Below, piece after piece: positions 1 to 11,940 of a DNA stretch of 64,000 bases. Under the pieces are notes generated by a model. It made no database searches and was not told the origin of the DNA. It saw only the letters and a program-made list of their open reading frames with translations. Position 1 is the stretch's first letter; each line of letters opens with the position of its first letter. The stretch is from Phaseolus vulgaris (taxonomy: Eukaryota; Streptophyta; Magnoliopsida; Fabales; Fabaceae). Location of the stretch: assembly GCF_000499845.2 (NCBI RefSeq), contig NC_023756.2, positions 9,903,344 to 9,967,343 on the forward strand. Direction: 5' to 3'. The position numbers were made by a program, and so were the translations under genes.

Positions 1-1539
1 CCAGTGGAAACACAAGTGTAAATAGTGATTAAGTTTAATTTTTTTAATTTATTAATTTAATTTGATATATTTTACTATTTTTCTTATTATATAATAACGT
101 ATATAAATATTTTAAAAGAAAATATAGACATAAAGTAATTTATAATACAAAAATGAAATTAAATAATTTTTTTGTTTTTTTTCTAAAAGTTAAATTGGTT
201 TTTACGACATTAAAAAAGTGAATATGTGATGATATGGTCACTCATAAATTTAACAATTTCGAGAACATTCATATAGTAAGAAACTAATATCACACACGGA
301 GGTAAACTTAGTAGTGAGAATAGCATATAATTGTGTTGAGCATTGTGAGCAATATGTCAACGATCATAATTGTGTTGTTGCTGGTGAGTAGTCATAAGCA
401 ATAAGTGGTGGTGCAGATAACCCTTTAAGGGGAACTAGATCACTCCTCTCACATGTTCTCCTACACATGTGAGATAATGAGGAGGTGAAGTGAAAAATTT
501 GGAGCAGATTTAGAAATGGTGGATGACGCAATAATAGAGGGAAGACGAAAAGTGTTTTATTTTATGTTGATTTTAAATGTTAGGTTAAGGGTGGTCAATG
601 TAATTACAGGATTTGTACGACTGAGATTATGATTCTGCACCTGGTCACTATGTCGATCAATATCACAAAGACCATTACGCTTAAGCAGAATTTGTGAGGC
701 CAATTTACAATTAAGAGTTAGGTAATGCACTTCTAAACATGACCCAACTCCCTAACCTGACACAATAAGAAAGGGTCCATGAAAACCATATAAATAAGCA
801 TAAAATTCAGGAACCATGTGCGTCATTATACAGTGCTCAGAATACTGAGTGTTGAGTAATAAATTTAGACTTGAGCATCAGAGTCTCTTTTGCAGGTATC
901 ATCCGAGTCTAGACTTTGTGGAGATCGAGAGGCGGAGTGAGAAGATGAGAGGAGAGGAAAGAGCTTGCTTGGAGAGGAATAGAAGGAGTGTTGACTGACT
1001 GAGGAGGTAGAGGAGCTCCAATAGTTCTCTTGGTTCCAATCCAATTCGAGAACAGTATCGAAACTATGTCATATAGTGCGATAAAGGGGATGGTGGTGCT
1101 ATAAGTTCATCAAGGTGAAGTCGATATCATTTGTGCTATATCATTATTATCTTTTAACGCTCTTAACAAAAATTTACAGAAGAGATCATATTAGTTAATT
1201 TTAAGCAAAAATAAAAATACAATGAAGTTGAGACCTTTAAAAATGATATATAAATAAGGATGAAGAAAAAATTTCGAAAATAGAGAAGAGAAGCATAAAG
1301 AAACAAGAAATATGACAAATGAGATTTTCAAGAGAGATACTCAAAGCTATGGAAGAAGAGATAAAAGGACATAAATTTGTAGATTCCTTAGATTATAGAA
1401 TATTCATTGATTCTCTTCGAATATTTTATAATCCAAAGGAATTCGAAACAACTTGGTCGAGATTTGTACAAGTGGAATGTCTTTTAAAGAGCTTCTGGTT
1501 AAGGAAAAATTCAACACCTTGTGATTTTGTTTAAACGCT
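1..1539. other. Intergenic DNA, no gene recognised
   Basis: A+T-rich sequence with no coherent coding frame. The only notable site is a TATA-like TATAAATA at 789-796, followed at about 870-910 by GAGCATCAGAGTCTCTTTTGCAGG-like sequence of the kind found in U3/R regions of plant Ty3/gypsy LTRs. This suggests an old LTR fragment around 700-1080, but neither end can be placed. A 71-codon open frame at 1319-1534 resembles nothing I know. Confidence 0.4.
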
Positions 1540-2219
1540 TAAATACAACAAAGCATAAAAATTAATCAAGCGTCGACTGACAGACAAATGTTTTGTTCAA
1601 ATAGAAAATTATGTAAGATGCAAGTGTTTCATCTGATAGACGATACAATAGTTTGTAGTCTTTCTTTACATCTAATAAAATTGTACTAGATCAAAAAATA
1701 CACACACAAATTAAGTTAACCTCCTATTACTTGAACATTTGTACGCTTATTCTATTATTGCAGGAATTGTTTGTTGCTTTCGTCTCACCAAAGAGATCTA
1801 TTCAAATTCAAGAATAAATCAAGATTAAGATCTCTTGAAGCACTAGTTGAAGTTGTTTTCTTTAGCAACTTCCTAACACGTAAAACATTTCAATTTCAGC
1901 TCAATTGTCTGCCTTGTACGATGTCCACTTTTACCATGAATTGGTGCAAATAACTATGCTACCTAGGGAGATGAGCACTGCCAATGATCAAGGATGTTGT
2001 GTAAAATAGAAGAGCATTTAATGGAATGTCCATATTCAAGCTTGTCAAACACAAAAAGACATACATGAATGTTTAAGCCTATCAACAGCTAGAAACAACC
2101 TCTCAATGGATATATACTTCTAGTGTTTCTAGTGTCTATATAAAGTCTTTCATCAAGAAGAAGAAAGAGAGCAAAGGTTGCATTGTGCTAAAACATTATT
2201 AAAGTTTCTTGTGCCTCAG

Positions 2220-3060
2220 TAAAGCTTCAGAAAGGGATCCTCGCCGAGAGCAAATATTTTGCCAAACCTTTGTGATGTAATCCAAGCTTGAGGTTAGATG
2301 AAAACATGGAGTGGCACCAAAATTGGTTAGAGAAGTGAACCGAAAATGAGTGGAGAATGTGAGTTTCAGTTAGAAATGGAGGTGCAATGAAGAGGAAACA
2401 GGTGTGGCCAACTTTCCTAGGGTTTTACTAGGCCAATTAGGCTCTCTAGCAAGGGAGATTTGGGAGAGAATGAGGTTTTAAATTTGAATACTTCATTCAA
2501 TTATGACAAATCTTAATAAATGTGTGCTTTGTATAAGGTATTTATAGATGTTGAGAGTAATGGTAACTTGCTTCTTAAGCTATCATAACCCTAGTTAAGT
2601 AGACTTAATTATGGTGAGGTGTGGTGACTAAAGTAAGGTTGTGTATATCCTCTTGAGATGCTTTAGAGACACTTGTTTGTGTGACAAGTGAAGGTTTCTA
2701 AAGTGTCTCTAATTCATCTACAAAATACCCTTGAAATGAAAACAAAATACAATTCCTATACATGATTATTCTACTATTTTGTATAAACAGTTCTTCTATC
2801 TTTATTCTTGTGTTGGGTAGCTTGGATGGTCTTCCATCACTTTGGATCCATAATAAATCGAAGAAGATTATTGTAAGTGTTGATATAGCCAATTGAAGAG
2901 AGTGTTTAACCTTGTATCCATTGAAATATACAATCCTTCCTTAGAGACCTAAATCAATGATTTGTAATAGGAGAGAACTTCAAAAACTTGTATCCATCGT
3001 AAGACGAAAACACTCCCTAGTGTGCTCACCCAATTATTTGATGATCATATAGACACTTAA
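2220..3060 (-). repeat. Extra block inside repeat copy A, LTR-like
   Basis: This block interrupts the colinearity between the two copies of the dispersed repeat. On the minus strand it has a TATA-type box (GTATTTATAG on the + strand at 2538-2547). It ends in a GCTTGGATGG-CTTCCATCA-like stretch near 2820 that also occurs near 6430 (GCTTGGATGAACCTCCATCA). That pattern fits an inserted LTR of a Ty3/gypsy-type family. No target duplication could be recognised. Confidence 0.35.
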
Positions 3061-3072
3061 CCTTCCTACATT

Positions 3073-3242
3073 AGTCAAGAGTGGTTGTTTGACAAACAAT
3101 ACTCAAAGAAGTAGCCAAGAGTGGCTTGCTAAAGAATACTCGTTTAGTTACAAGTGACTTGGTAAAGAATACTCGTGTAACTAGGAGTAGTTTAGTAAAG
3201 AATACTCGTTTAGCCAGTAGTATCTTGGTAAAGAATACTTGG
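3073..3242 (+). repeat. Tandem array, about 5 units of 32-37 bp
   Basis: Five degenerate units, each ending in AAGAATACTCG or a variant and starting with AG(C/T)(C/A)AAGAGTGG-like sequence. The same unit recurs in eight copies at 55148-55440 and, inverted, in four copies at 53190-53400. Short open frames across it on both strands are by-products of the repeat. Confidence 0.75.
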
Positions 3243-3244
3243 TT

Positions 3245-4685
3245 TGTTGAAACCCTGAACAATTTACCTAGATGGTCGAATAAACGCCTAGATGGTCTCT
3301 TGACTAATTAGACGGTCTATGAACCATATAGACGATCTGATGACCAAAATATCATGTGTGGCGTTTATGTTCTTATAAAAACTAATAGAAAAGCTAAATT
3401 TAATCCATATAACATCTCTTATATTTTTTAGACCCTACACAGTCTAGCACCTTATAGACGGTTTGTTGAGACACTAAATGATCTATGACCACTAGATGAT
3501 TTGATGACTAGAAGATCATATGTTGAACGGGTAACAAGTTTTTTATTATAACAATTAAACGAAATCTTATGAATCATATATCTACTAAAACATATTCAAT
3601 CAAAGAGATATTATATCAAAAAACAAAAAGATTTCAATATGTGGAATGAGTCTCTTTGACCCTAATTTTCATATATCTCAACAATCTATCTTTTCCTAAA
3701 CAGATTTGTCCAAATTAGGTCTTGCAAATATCTGTTGAATATATTGTAAATATCTCTAAATATTTTCTAAACAGAAATAATTTGAAAATTTGAAAATCTC
3801 AAGTACTCTAATTTTTAGTATCATGTGTTAACTGGAACGAAAATATTATTTGATTATGTCTTGATTTGTTTTTACTAACCCATGTTGCAAATACTTTAGA
3901 ATTAATTTTTGAAACAAATTCGAAGAAAAAACAAATAGAAAGATTGTAAATCCAAGCATTATGTTTTGAGCATCTACCATAAAAAAGATAAAGATATTGT
4001 AAAATCCAAATTTAATTAATTCAAGTATCGAAGAACATATTTGAAAAGCTATATAAGGAAATTGAAGATGAAGAATGAAAGAAAGACAAACCAAGTAACA
4101 AAAGTTATACTAGTGATCTTGTTGATAATACAGGAGTTGTAGTGAGAGTCTTGTCAAGCCATTAGAGCGTCTAGTCTTTTGGGTTGAGTATGAAACCATT
4201 GTATAATTCTTGACATTGTGTAGTTATACCCTTGTGATTTTTGTTTGTGCTCTCTTTGAGACTGTTCTTTATTTTCTTTAGAGTTCTTAATCTCAAGGGG
4301 AGGTTAAGAAAGTGTAACCCAGATAGGTATAAATACTTGTTGTAACCTAGAGAGTTGCGAATAATCATTGTAACCTGGAGAGGTGAGAATACTCGTTATA
4401 ACTTTGATAGGTGAGAACACTTGTTATAACCAAGATGGTTAGTGGAAGCTCTTAAGCAGTTATTTAGGTGAAGTAGGATATATTCTTATGTGTTGATCTC
4501 TTGTTACTTTTGCTAATGCTCATACTTTGGTTCTTATTGTTAGACAGTCCTACAAAAAATGTTTTTACTAAAAAATCTATTAGACGATCTGGTAGGCGGT
4601 CTACTAGAAAATTTAATCTTTTGGCCACTACGAAAAGACTTTGAGGCTACATTCAACCTCCCTTCTGGAGCCGACTGAACCTACA
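3245..4685 (+). mobile_element. Probable 5' LTR of a Copia-type element
   Basis: The right edge is firm: the sequence ends ...CCTACA at 4685 and is followed at once by a primer-binding-site-like ATTGGTCAGAGC and then a gag reading frame. The left edge is a guess, taken at TGTTGAAACC (3245), because LTRs start with TG. The segment is rich in a recurring AGACGATCTG/AGACGGTCT motif (about 3310-3350, 3455-3470, 4580-4605). It also holds a 29-bp tandem array at 4323-4440. The matching 3' LTR is not in the window. Confidence 0.45.
4323..4440 (+). repeat. Tandem array, 4 units of about 29 bp
   Basis: Four degenerate units of the form AGGTGAGAATACTCGTTATAAC followed by about seven variable bases, inside the probable Copia LTR. 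The core GAATACTCGTT is shared with the 33-bp array at 3073-3242, so the two arrays may be related. Confidence 0.7.
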
Positions 4686-4686
4686 A

Positions 4687-4697
4687 TTGGTCAGAGC
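4687..4697 (+). promoter_or_regulatory. Primer-binding site (damaged)
   Basis: TTGGTCAGAGC matches the usual plant site TTGGTATCAGAGC, complementary to the 3' end of initiator tRNA-Met, except for loss of AT. It lies two bases after the LTR end and about 55 bp before the gag start. Confidence 0.6.
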
Positions 4698-4752
4698 TAA
4701 CCTCTAGGGTTTGTTCTTAACAGGACAAGAGGAAACAATCCTTGTAGACTAT

Positions 4753-5835
4753 ATGGACTTTGAAGGTCAAGCTATTAATAGTCCATCCTTTTTCAATAGA
4801 GAGAAATTTGAATTATGGAAACTTAAGAAGATTTCTTTTCTTGAGTATTGCAATGTTCATCTGCTAGAGAAAATTGAGACTGACATTCCTTCATTACTTA
4901 ATGCCACTGGAAATTTGTTGCCAAGAGATACATGGTCTGCAGATCAAAGTTATAAATATTAGTTGAATACCAAAGCTAGTTATATTCTTATATGTGCTTT
5001 ATTTGAAGAAGAAATTGCTAAAGTTCATGGCATGGAAAGTTCAAAGGAGATGTGGGAGACTCCAGCCTTTATCATATGAAGGATCCAAAGAGGTAAAGAG
5101 AAACAAACTTACGTTTCTTAGAAACCAGTATGAGATGTTCACCATGGAAGATAATGAGAACGTCCAATCCATGATTACTAGGTTGCAAACTATTATTAAT
5201 AGTTTGAGATCCCTTGGAACTAAGTATGAGATTAACGATAAAAAAATTTAGGACCTTTTTCCCTTAAATGGAGAGCCCAAGAAACTACTTTGAGAGCATT
5301 TAAGGATCTAGAAGCCATGCCCATGCAAGAGCTGGTAGGTATTATTCATATTCGTGAACAGGAATTGTAAGGTGATATCAAGGTAGTTAAAGTGAAAGAT
5401 CTTGCCTTTAAGACTTCACACAAAGAGAAGAAGACATCATCTGATAAAGTCTATGAATATGTAGACAATACATTAGATAGTTCAAACACAGACGATGATG
5501 AGTTGTTCTTTCTCACCAAAAACTTTGAAAAGATGTTAAAGAAACACGAGAGAAGATACAAGCATAGAGACCATAAGGAGAATGTGGTCTTTTATAAGTG
5601 CAAAAGGTTTGGACAATACAAGTCAAAATGTCCAAATATTGAGAAAGGAAAGGAAAAGGAAGAAGATAGAGAAAATGAGAAGGAATTTCAGAAGAAGAAG
5701 AAAAAGAATCTCATGTCCACTTGGGAAGATTCAAACTTTTTTAGCTCAAATTCTTACCAACAAGCCCAAATTGATCTCATGGAAAGTATCGTTTGCAACT
5801 TTGCATCAAAAGAGTCTAATGAAGAGATATTTTGA
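4753..5835 (+). pseudogene. Copia-type gag remnant (UBN2-like), truncated
   Basis: The start at 4753 (MDFEGQAIN) is the usual N-terminus of this gag group. The reading then continues through FELWKLKKISFLEYC, a KEMWE-type segment near 5050 and QYEMFTMEDNENVQSMITR (about 5128-5185), all landmarks of plant Copia gag. In-frame stops occur at about 4960 and 5250, with a frame change between blocks. The zinc knuckle near 5590-5630 reads FYKCKRFGQYKSKC. The first Cys and the His of CX2CX4HX4C are lost. No protease, integrase or RT follows, so the element is cut off near 5.9 kb. Confidence 0.8.
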
Positions 5836-5911
5836 TGGACTTCTCCTTGGCTCCAAGCTTGATTCTTCAATTGGAATGAAGTGTGAATGTTTTTGGAAGA
5901 TAGCAAAATGA

Positions 5912-6640
5912 AATTGGATCAGTAGCAATTGAAACTGTTAGCATATGAAGGGGAATTGGTGCTAACCTTCTAGCTTTTCTCTAAGCTTAGTCACTAAGAG
6001 AGTAGAAGCAAGAGTTAAGAGACTTGGAAAGAGGAATGCAAAAACCAAACTGACAGTAATTCTTTACTCAATGAAAGTCTAAAAAATATGTGAGAGGAGA
6101 GCTCTATTTATAGGGAGAGATGAGAGGAAGCAGCGTGTGATGCAAGCTACTCAAACCCTATTGCCCACGGAAGCTTCTACAAAACCTAACTTGCATGGAA
6201 AGTTAGGGTTTCATAGAAGAGACATGTCACTCTCTCTTAGGTTTATGGTTTATGAGCTATCTCCTCTTTTGTAGCTAAAATGAAAATTATTCTACTTAAC
6301 TCATAATACAAAGCAGGAAAAACCTACACTACTATATACAAGTATTTAAAAAGCTTAAGATGAAGATTTTAAAAAGAAAATGATTTCTTCTTCCTCTTCT
6401 ATATTCCTCTTAGCCCGAGTTGTTGGTGGCTTGGATGAACCTCCATCATCCCTCCCAATTAGAAAAATATTTAAGGTTGCAACCTTATTTTCTTATTTTT
6501 CCTTATGTTTCACTAAGTTCATGAATCCACCTGTAAAATACAACAAACTTTAAAAGTAACATATGTGTTTAACAAAAATATATAAATGTCTGGTATTATT
6601 TTCAATGGATTGGATCAATTTTTTTCTTTCAATAGTGAAT
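5912..6640 (-). repeat. LTR-like segment with minus-strand TATA box
   Basis: No coding capacity. On the + strand CTATTTATAG at 6104-6113 reads as CTATAAATAG on the minus strand, flanked by A/G-rich sequence as in LTR promoters. The motif GCTTGGATGAACCTCCATCA near 6430 is shared with the block at 2.8 kb. It lies where the 3' LTR of the gypsy gag-protease remnant at 6640-8384 would be expected, but LTR ends are not visible. Confidence 0.35.
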
Positions 6641-8384
6641 TTCTTTGATTGAAAGAAATATTTACCTTTTTCATGAGAAGAATGTAAAAGTATGCACAGA
6701 GGTCTGGAAGACTCTACCTTACAATGATCTTCTCCTTTTTTTTCTTTCTAATCTCTCCGGCTCTATTTTTTCTTTTCAATTTATTTCATCCCTCTTATCT
6801 ACTGAGGTGAGAGTACATAAAAGAATTTATTTATTTTTAAATAAATTTATCTTGTTGGTGTGACCTTCATGTATTATTTTATGGTCATACTGTCAAGTAT
6901 CCCAAGTATTATGTGACCTATTTCCATAGGAAAAAAACGACACACAATATTTTTTTCATATTTACCTAGGGAAATTGGCACACTTACTTGTTCTTTTATT
7001 ATTATTTCTCCATTCATACTAATCCAATAAAGCTTATATTGAGATATAGCGTAGTAGTCAAGGCTAACTTTTCTACCATCCTAGAACTACAACATTTACA
7101 ATAGGACCCATTATCCATAATTAAAGAACAAGTTTTTCCCAAAACTTAACAGTGGGTATGAAACAAATGTTCCTGTTGTGATTGTTCTAATTCTTGGTGA
7201 GGGTTTTGAAGTAGTCTTTTTACCAACAATAATTCACCTTTACACGAATGAATTTCTTCTTCAGACACTATAACTTCTTTTTCACTGGGTGAAGAAGTTG
7301 AACTATCTTTGCTCCTAGTGTCTCATTCTTTTAAAACCACATTTCTTTTTTGAAGACATTCAGAACAGTAATGTCCCCTTTCAAGACACTAGAAACACTA
7401 GACATTCTTAGTCTTGTTTCCTTTAAAAGAATCTTTATGATTATATTTTTCTTTTTCTTTAATATTATCTCTAACCCTTTCCTTTTGACATGGTCTATCC
7501 TCTTTATATTTGAAGGATTGTCCCTCCCTCTTAAGATTTTTTCTAGGATTAATAAGAACTAGGGTAGTCTTTCTTGGCAAAGGATTTTCTCTCAAGTTTT
7601 TCTTCTACCCTAATGCATAGTTGAACTAAATCATTAGAATTCAAAAAGTTCAACCCTATCCCATATTTCTAGGTTCATATCACTATGGAATCTAGCATTT
7701 GTTATTCTAGGCTCTTCCTTGATACTTTCCCTCATCATTAGTAACTACATTTTCTTACTATATTCTTCTACTGACAAATCTTTTTGTTGGAGATTATGAA
7801 GTCTATACATCAACTCTCTATCATAGTATGAAGGCACATGTCTTTTTCTCATGGAAAACCTAAGTTCATTTCAATATTTTATTTGAAGGTTGTTATGAAA
7901 CCTAAGGTCATTAACTAAGGTTGTCAACTAGTACATGGTTGATCCCTGAAAACTCAAGGTGGCTATGGACACTCTTATTTCATGGTCTATCTAGTGACAC
8001 TAAAAAAATTGCTCTACCTTCATCTCCCAATTTAGATATTCTTCTACTTCTTCTTTTTCATAAAAAGGATTGGTTTCCCTATGATTATTAAAATTATTTC
8101 TTGACCTATATTCTCTAGGAGACTCTTGATAATAGTCTAAGTTGTGGTGACTATTATACTCGTATTCCCTCTGAGAGGTTTGGTGAGTATGAATCCTTCT
8201 TATACTTGAACCCTTTCCCTGCCCACTCTAGATCTCTCTTTATCTTGGGTTTGTAAAAATTAAGAGAACTTATCTTTTAACTCAGAGATTTCTCTTTTAG
8301 TATTTTGAATTTTCTTTCTAGTTCATTTTCTTCTTCTCTCCTCAAACCCCCATGAACACTTGAACTATGAGAACAATTACTCAT
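6640..8384 (-). pseudogene. Ty3/gypsy gag-protease remnant
   Basis: The minus-strand start at 8384 (MSNCSHSSS). Gag shows EYLNWEMKVEQFF (near 8020), a RHVPSYYDRELMYRL segment (near 7815) and LSVEEYSKKM (near 7760), the signature of plant retrotransposon gag (Retrotrans_gag family). A zinc knuckle remnant, LERGHYCSEC, lies near 7360. The protease follows: GELLLVKRLL (near 7220), then the active-site region LIMDNGSYC (near 7110), where the usual D(S/T)G has become DNG. The C-terminal flap block QVSVPISLGKYEK lies near 6975. QYDHKIIHEGHTNK near 6865 needs a frame change. Many stops and shifts are present. RT, RNase H and integrase are absent. Confidence 0.8.
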
Positions 8385-10529
8385 TGTTGAAATGAAAATT
8401 CAATAGCTTTTCACAAATTCTTTTATATTTTTCAACAAGAGTAAATAAAATTTTCACAAATATTTTTATTTTTGTGGGAATTAATCAAAGGTTCAAAGGT
8501 AAGACTTGCTCTAAGTTTACTCCTAGGAAAGAGCGTTTACTCAAATAGTCTTTACAAATGTTCCTTTAACTAATCCCCAAAACAATTTTGAAACCTACTA
8601 ATGGTTGTATGAAAGTGCAAAGAAAACCTATAGACCAAAAGAATGTCTACTATTTAACTAAGAAAGAAGACTCTCCTATTACCACAGAGACTTACAAAAG
8701 TAATAATAAATAATCAACATAAACAAGTAAAAGAACAAAGCAAAGTAATGCAAGTGGAAAGAAAGGTAGACGACCCTATGTAGAAGTGCAATTGACACTT
8801 CGAGCCAATTGACACACTTTCACTTTAAAACATATTACTATTACAATGTTCAATAGAATTGTCTTTGAGGCATTTTCTCAAACATAGAGAAGAATTAAAA
8901 GAAAGGCAAAGAAAGCTATAAAACTTCAAAAGTTTTGTGGCATGCAAGCCAATACAATTTTAATTTTGGAACTTTGTGAATGCTTTGGTGCTTCGGTTCT
9001 CTTCAATGGTTAAACTCCATCTTTGATTCTTTTTTCCCTTGATAATATTCTAATATGCCAAATTGAGTTTCAATAAGTGTTGTTGAAAATTGGCTCTAAC
9101 TTCTTTCAAATTTTGATGCACCATGCACACTTTAGAGTTCCAAGAAACAAAATCAATAACAACTAATTTGGATAGCTAAACTCAAATTTAGAATATACAG
9201 TGACAAGACTGAAATGGATTCCAATGACAAACAAAAATTAAAGCTCAAGAAAAATAGGCAACACTTAAAAAGAACCTATCACTAGAATTGATTACAAAAC
9301 AAAAATAAGACTAGATCAAAATTGACAGTGGTACGTCTAGGAATTATGAAAATTTTTCTAGATTGAATTTTGTGCTCAAATTTTAACCATGACTTTCTAA
9401 CAAAATAGGTAATGTTCGTATAAAACTTCAGCTCAAAATAGGCATGTAATTAATTATAGTAAATCCAAACTTGAGAGCTAATATAGTTTCTCACTTAGAC
9501 TTTTCATCACACAACGTCTTGACTTTTTATGATTTATCACTTTTTTCTATTTCATTTTTTTACGTGTTTTTTTTAACACAAGATCAAGAAGATGTTGAAT
9601 CACATTGACTAGTCAATGCTTATTGTGTTATCTTTAGAACTATAAATGAAATACAAAAACTGTTTGAGAATTCCAGGAATCACTTGAGTGTAAACAACTA
9701 GCTGGGTTGGGTATGAAACTAAATTGGGAAAATGTATTAACTGATGCATGACTTAGAGCCTTATGTGATACAAATTGTATGTGTGTTGTGCTTAAGTATA
9801 CAAAAATTATTCCAAAAGCATAAGCAAATAATGTCTCTTTAATTCCAAACTAACTTTGGCAAAACTCAAACTAACCCTTGTTGTTCAAAACCTGCACATG
9901 CAAGAGATTTGCGTGAGGACAAGCCAAAAGCTAAGTTGGGAGGAGTTGATAGGGTCAAAATGTAGTAAATTTCATAGTGTATTGGCCATGCAATTTTCAT
10001 ATAAAATGTATAAGAATGAGTGGAAAAACATGTCAATTCCCTCCAAAGCTAGTTGCACTCAGAGAAGAAGTAGAGAAGAAGAAATCTGCAAAAATCTTGC
10101 AAAAAAGGGCAGAAAATAACAAACATGGGACATAGCAAAAAGGTTCACTATGCCCAATGAATGAAGAAACTCAAAGGATTGAGTGCAAATAACATGCTTT
10201 AAGAAAACACTCAAAATGTTGAGTGCTTCTATCATACACTGAGCGGATTAAGGCCAGTACAATTGAGGAGATCCATAGCTCAAAGGGATGAGCGAATCCA
10301 GATGGGCTGAGCACAGTGAATCCGTCACTTAACAGCGCCGCAAAACTTGGTGTGGGGATTTATTAAATCCTTTCTTTTACTCGACAAATGGACCAAGTAA
10401 ATTTTAGTACAGTTGAGGGTTTTCGTATCCACAGGGAATTAATGTTTGTTACAATAAATATATCTTCCAATATGAAGTCATGCAAAAACAAAGGTTCATT
10501 GCATATATTTTTATACATAACTAACTATA
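8385..10529. other. No gene recognised
   Basis: Upstream of the gypsy gag on its own strand, so part of it may be that element's leader or 5' LTR, but no LTR end or primer-binding site is visible. A TATA-like CTATAAATGA occurs near 9640. An 87-codon frame at 9856-10119 has no recognisable domain and ordinary low-complexity composition. TTTTCGTATCCACAGGGAA near 10420 is a phrase often met in plant gypsy non-coding regions. Confidence 0.4.
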
Positions 10530-11225
10530 ATAATATTTAGATCGAGAGGCCTCGAGAGAAATCAAGAGGAAAGCCATTGAAAGGAAAAGTGAAGAAGAAG
10601 CCCAAATTCACTCAAGAAAGGTTTGAAGCTATCATGCACCAAACTTAGAAAGAAAGGGATTTCGCTTGAAGCCAAACCCAAGACAAAATTACTTCATGGC
10701 TGAGAAAGGCAAAGCGTTGCACTTAGTTTGGAGCAAACCCCTGGCATATCTTGAATGTGAGAATTCCAAGAAGTCCAAACACTGGGCTTGAAACCTAAAG
10801 ATTACTTCATCTTGAAGAAATTCAATCCACTAAGCGGATTAGCCTATACTTAGTGAACACCAAATTTTATGAATCCCTTAGAGCTTCATTCTAAAGTTCT
10901 ATAAATAGGGACTTCGGAGCGTCATTTCAAATCATTGAGAGGGAGAGCCATTAATAGTAAGAGAGACACTAAGAGACATAGATAGAGATCAAGAAGAAGT
11001 CTCATGGATGAAGCCTAGGTCCACAATTACCCTTCGCTAGCCGCCTAGCCTTACGTATGAAGGATTACCTTAATTATACAAAAATTGGCTTACTCATACA
11101 ACTGGGGCCCAATCGCATGGTCCATTATACTAGCCCAATAGCCGAGTCGACCTGAATGTGTCATGCACCGAGATCCGACCACCAAGTGCTGAGTTCTGAG
11201 CGCTCTGGTCCAGTACAAATTCCAT
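10530..11225 (+). repeat. LTR-like segment with TATA box
   Basis: Non-coding and less A+T-rich than its surroundings. It has a clear TATA box TATAAATAG at 10900-10907, followed about 30-100 bp on by a purine-rich stretch (GAGAGGGAGAGCC, AAGAGAGACACTAAGAG), as at the transcription start of plant LTR retrotransposons. CTGAGCGGATTA (about 10247) and CTAAGCGGATTAG (about 10850) repeat one motif 600 bp apart. LTR boundaries were not found. Confidence 0.4.
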
Positions 11226-11652
11226 CAATGAAGTTTTAATTCCATCTATTGAGAAACATGTGCTTTATTAAATTTGATTTTCTAAACCCATAGGTATTTA
11301 TATTTGATCTTATTATGTATGTATATACATATGCATTTTTTATATTGTTATCAAGTCATATGAAATAGTTTTTATATGTTAATTTGTATAAAACAACTTT
11401 AACTTTTTACAGATACTTATATTTTTACTGGAAATATTCTCGTAAAAAAATTGTTCATGCAAACTTTTAGTATCCATTTCTTTCTTCAAAATTGACATTC
11501 AAAAAATATTTTTTAACAATTAAAATTTTAATATTTGGAAAATTACATTTTGAAAAGTTGAAAAAAAAATATCAAAATCTTGTACTATCTAAAAGTATTC
11601 AAATTTTAATAATAATTTTCAAATGTTTTAAAATTTTAACATTTGAAAAAAG

Positions 11653-11940
11653 TGTAACACCCCAGAAAATACATCTAACTATTAAAATACAAGTTCTACT
11701 GATTTTTATACAGACTTGGATTTTTCAAAATATTTCTATTACAAGATTTTGATTTATATAAATACAAATATTAACAATATAAAGTTCAAAACTACATCTG
11801 AAAGTCCTATGGAACCTCCGACACTTCTATAATCATTTGCTCATGTACATAGTACAATCGTCGTAGTTCATAGCGCAACAAGAAAAATAAGGGTAAGCTA
11901 GTGAAAATAAAGTTTTATAATATACACAATTAAATCAAAA
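11653..11940 (-). repeat. LTR fragment, same family as 18814-20317
   Basis: It begins TGTAACACCCC and stays similar by eye to 18814-19075 for about 280 bp, sharing ATACATCTAA, ACAAGTTCTAC, ATACAGACTTGGA, TTTTTCAAAATATTTCTATTA and GGTAAGCTA. No primer-binding site lies next to it, and similarity fades beyond about 11940. It is therefore the 3' edge of a truncated LTR in minus orientation. Confidence 0.7.

Larger units (their letters stand above)
1540..3260 (+). repeat. Dispersed repeat, copy A (partner at 54.5-55.5 kb)
   Basis: Colinear by eye with 54530-55470 on the same strand. Shared landmarks include TTGTTTGTTGCTTTCGT (about 1768 and 54748), a block reading ACGATG-TTTTACCAT-TTGGTGCAAA (about 1918 and 54880) and CTACCTAGGGAGAT-like sequence just after it. 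Both copies end in an array of AAGAATACTC units. Copy A carries roughly 800 bp (about 2220-3060) that copy B lacks. The family is unidentified, probably the 3' part or LTR of an LTR retrotransposon. Confidence 0.6.

Noticed and set aside
3073..3242. Regular 33-bp spaced repeats resembling a CRISPR array
   Set aside because: Units are contiguous and degenerate, with no unique spacers, and the DNA is plant nuclear DNA. The same unit recurs in other transposon copies.
9856..10119. 87-codon ORF
   Set aside because: No recognisable motif; flanked by LTR-like non-coding sequence.
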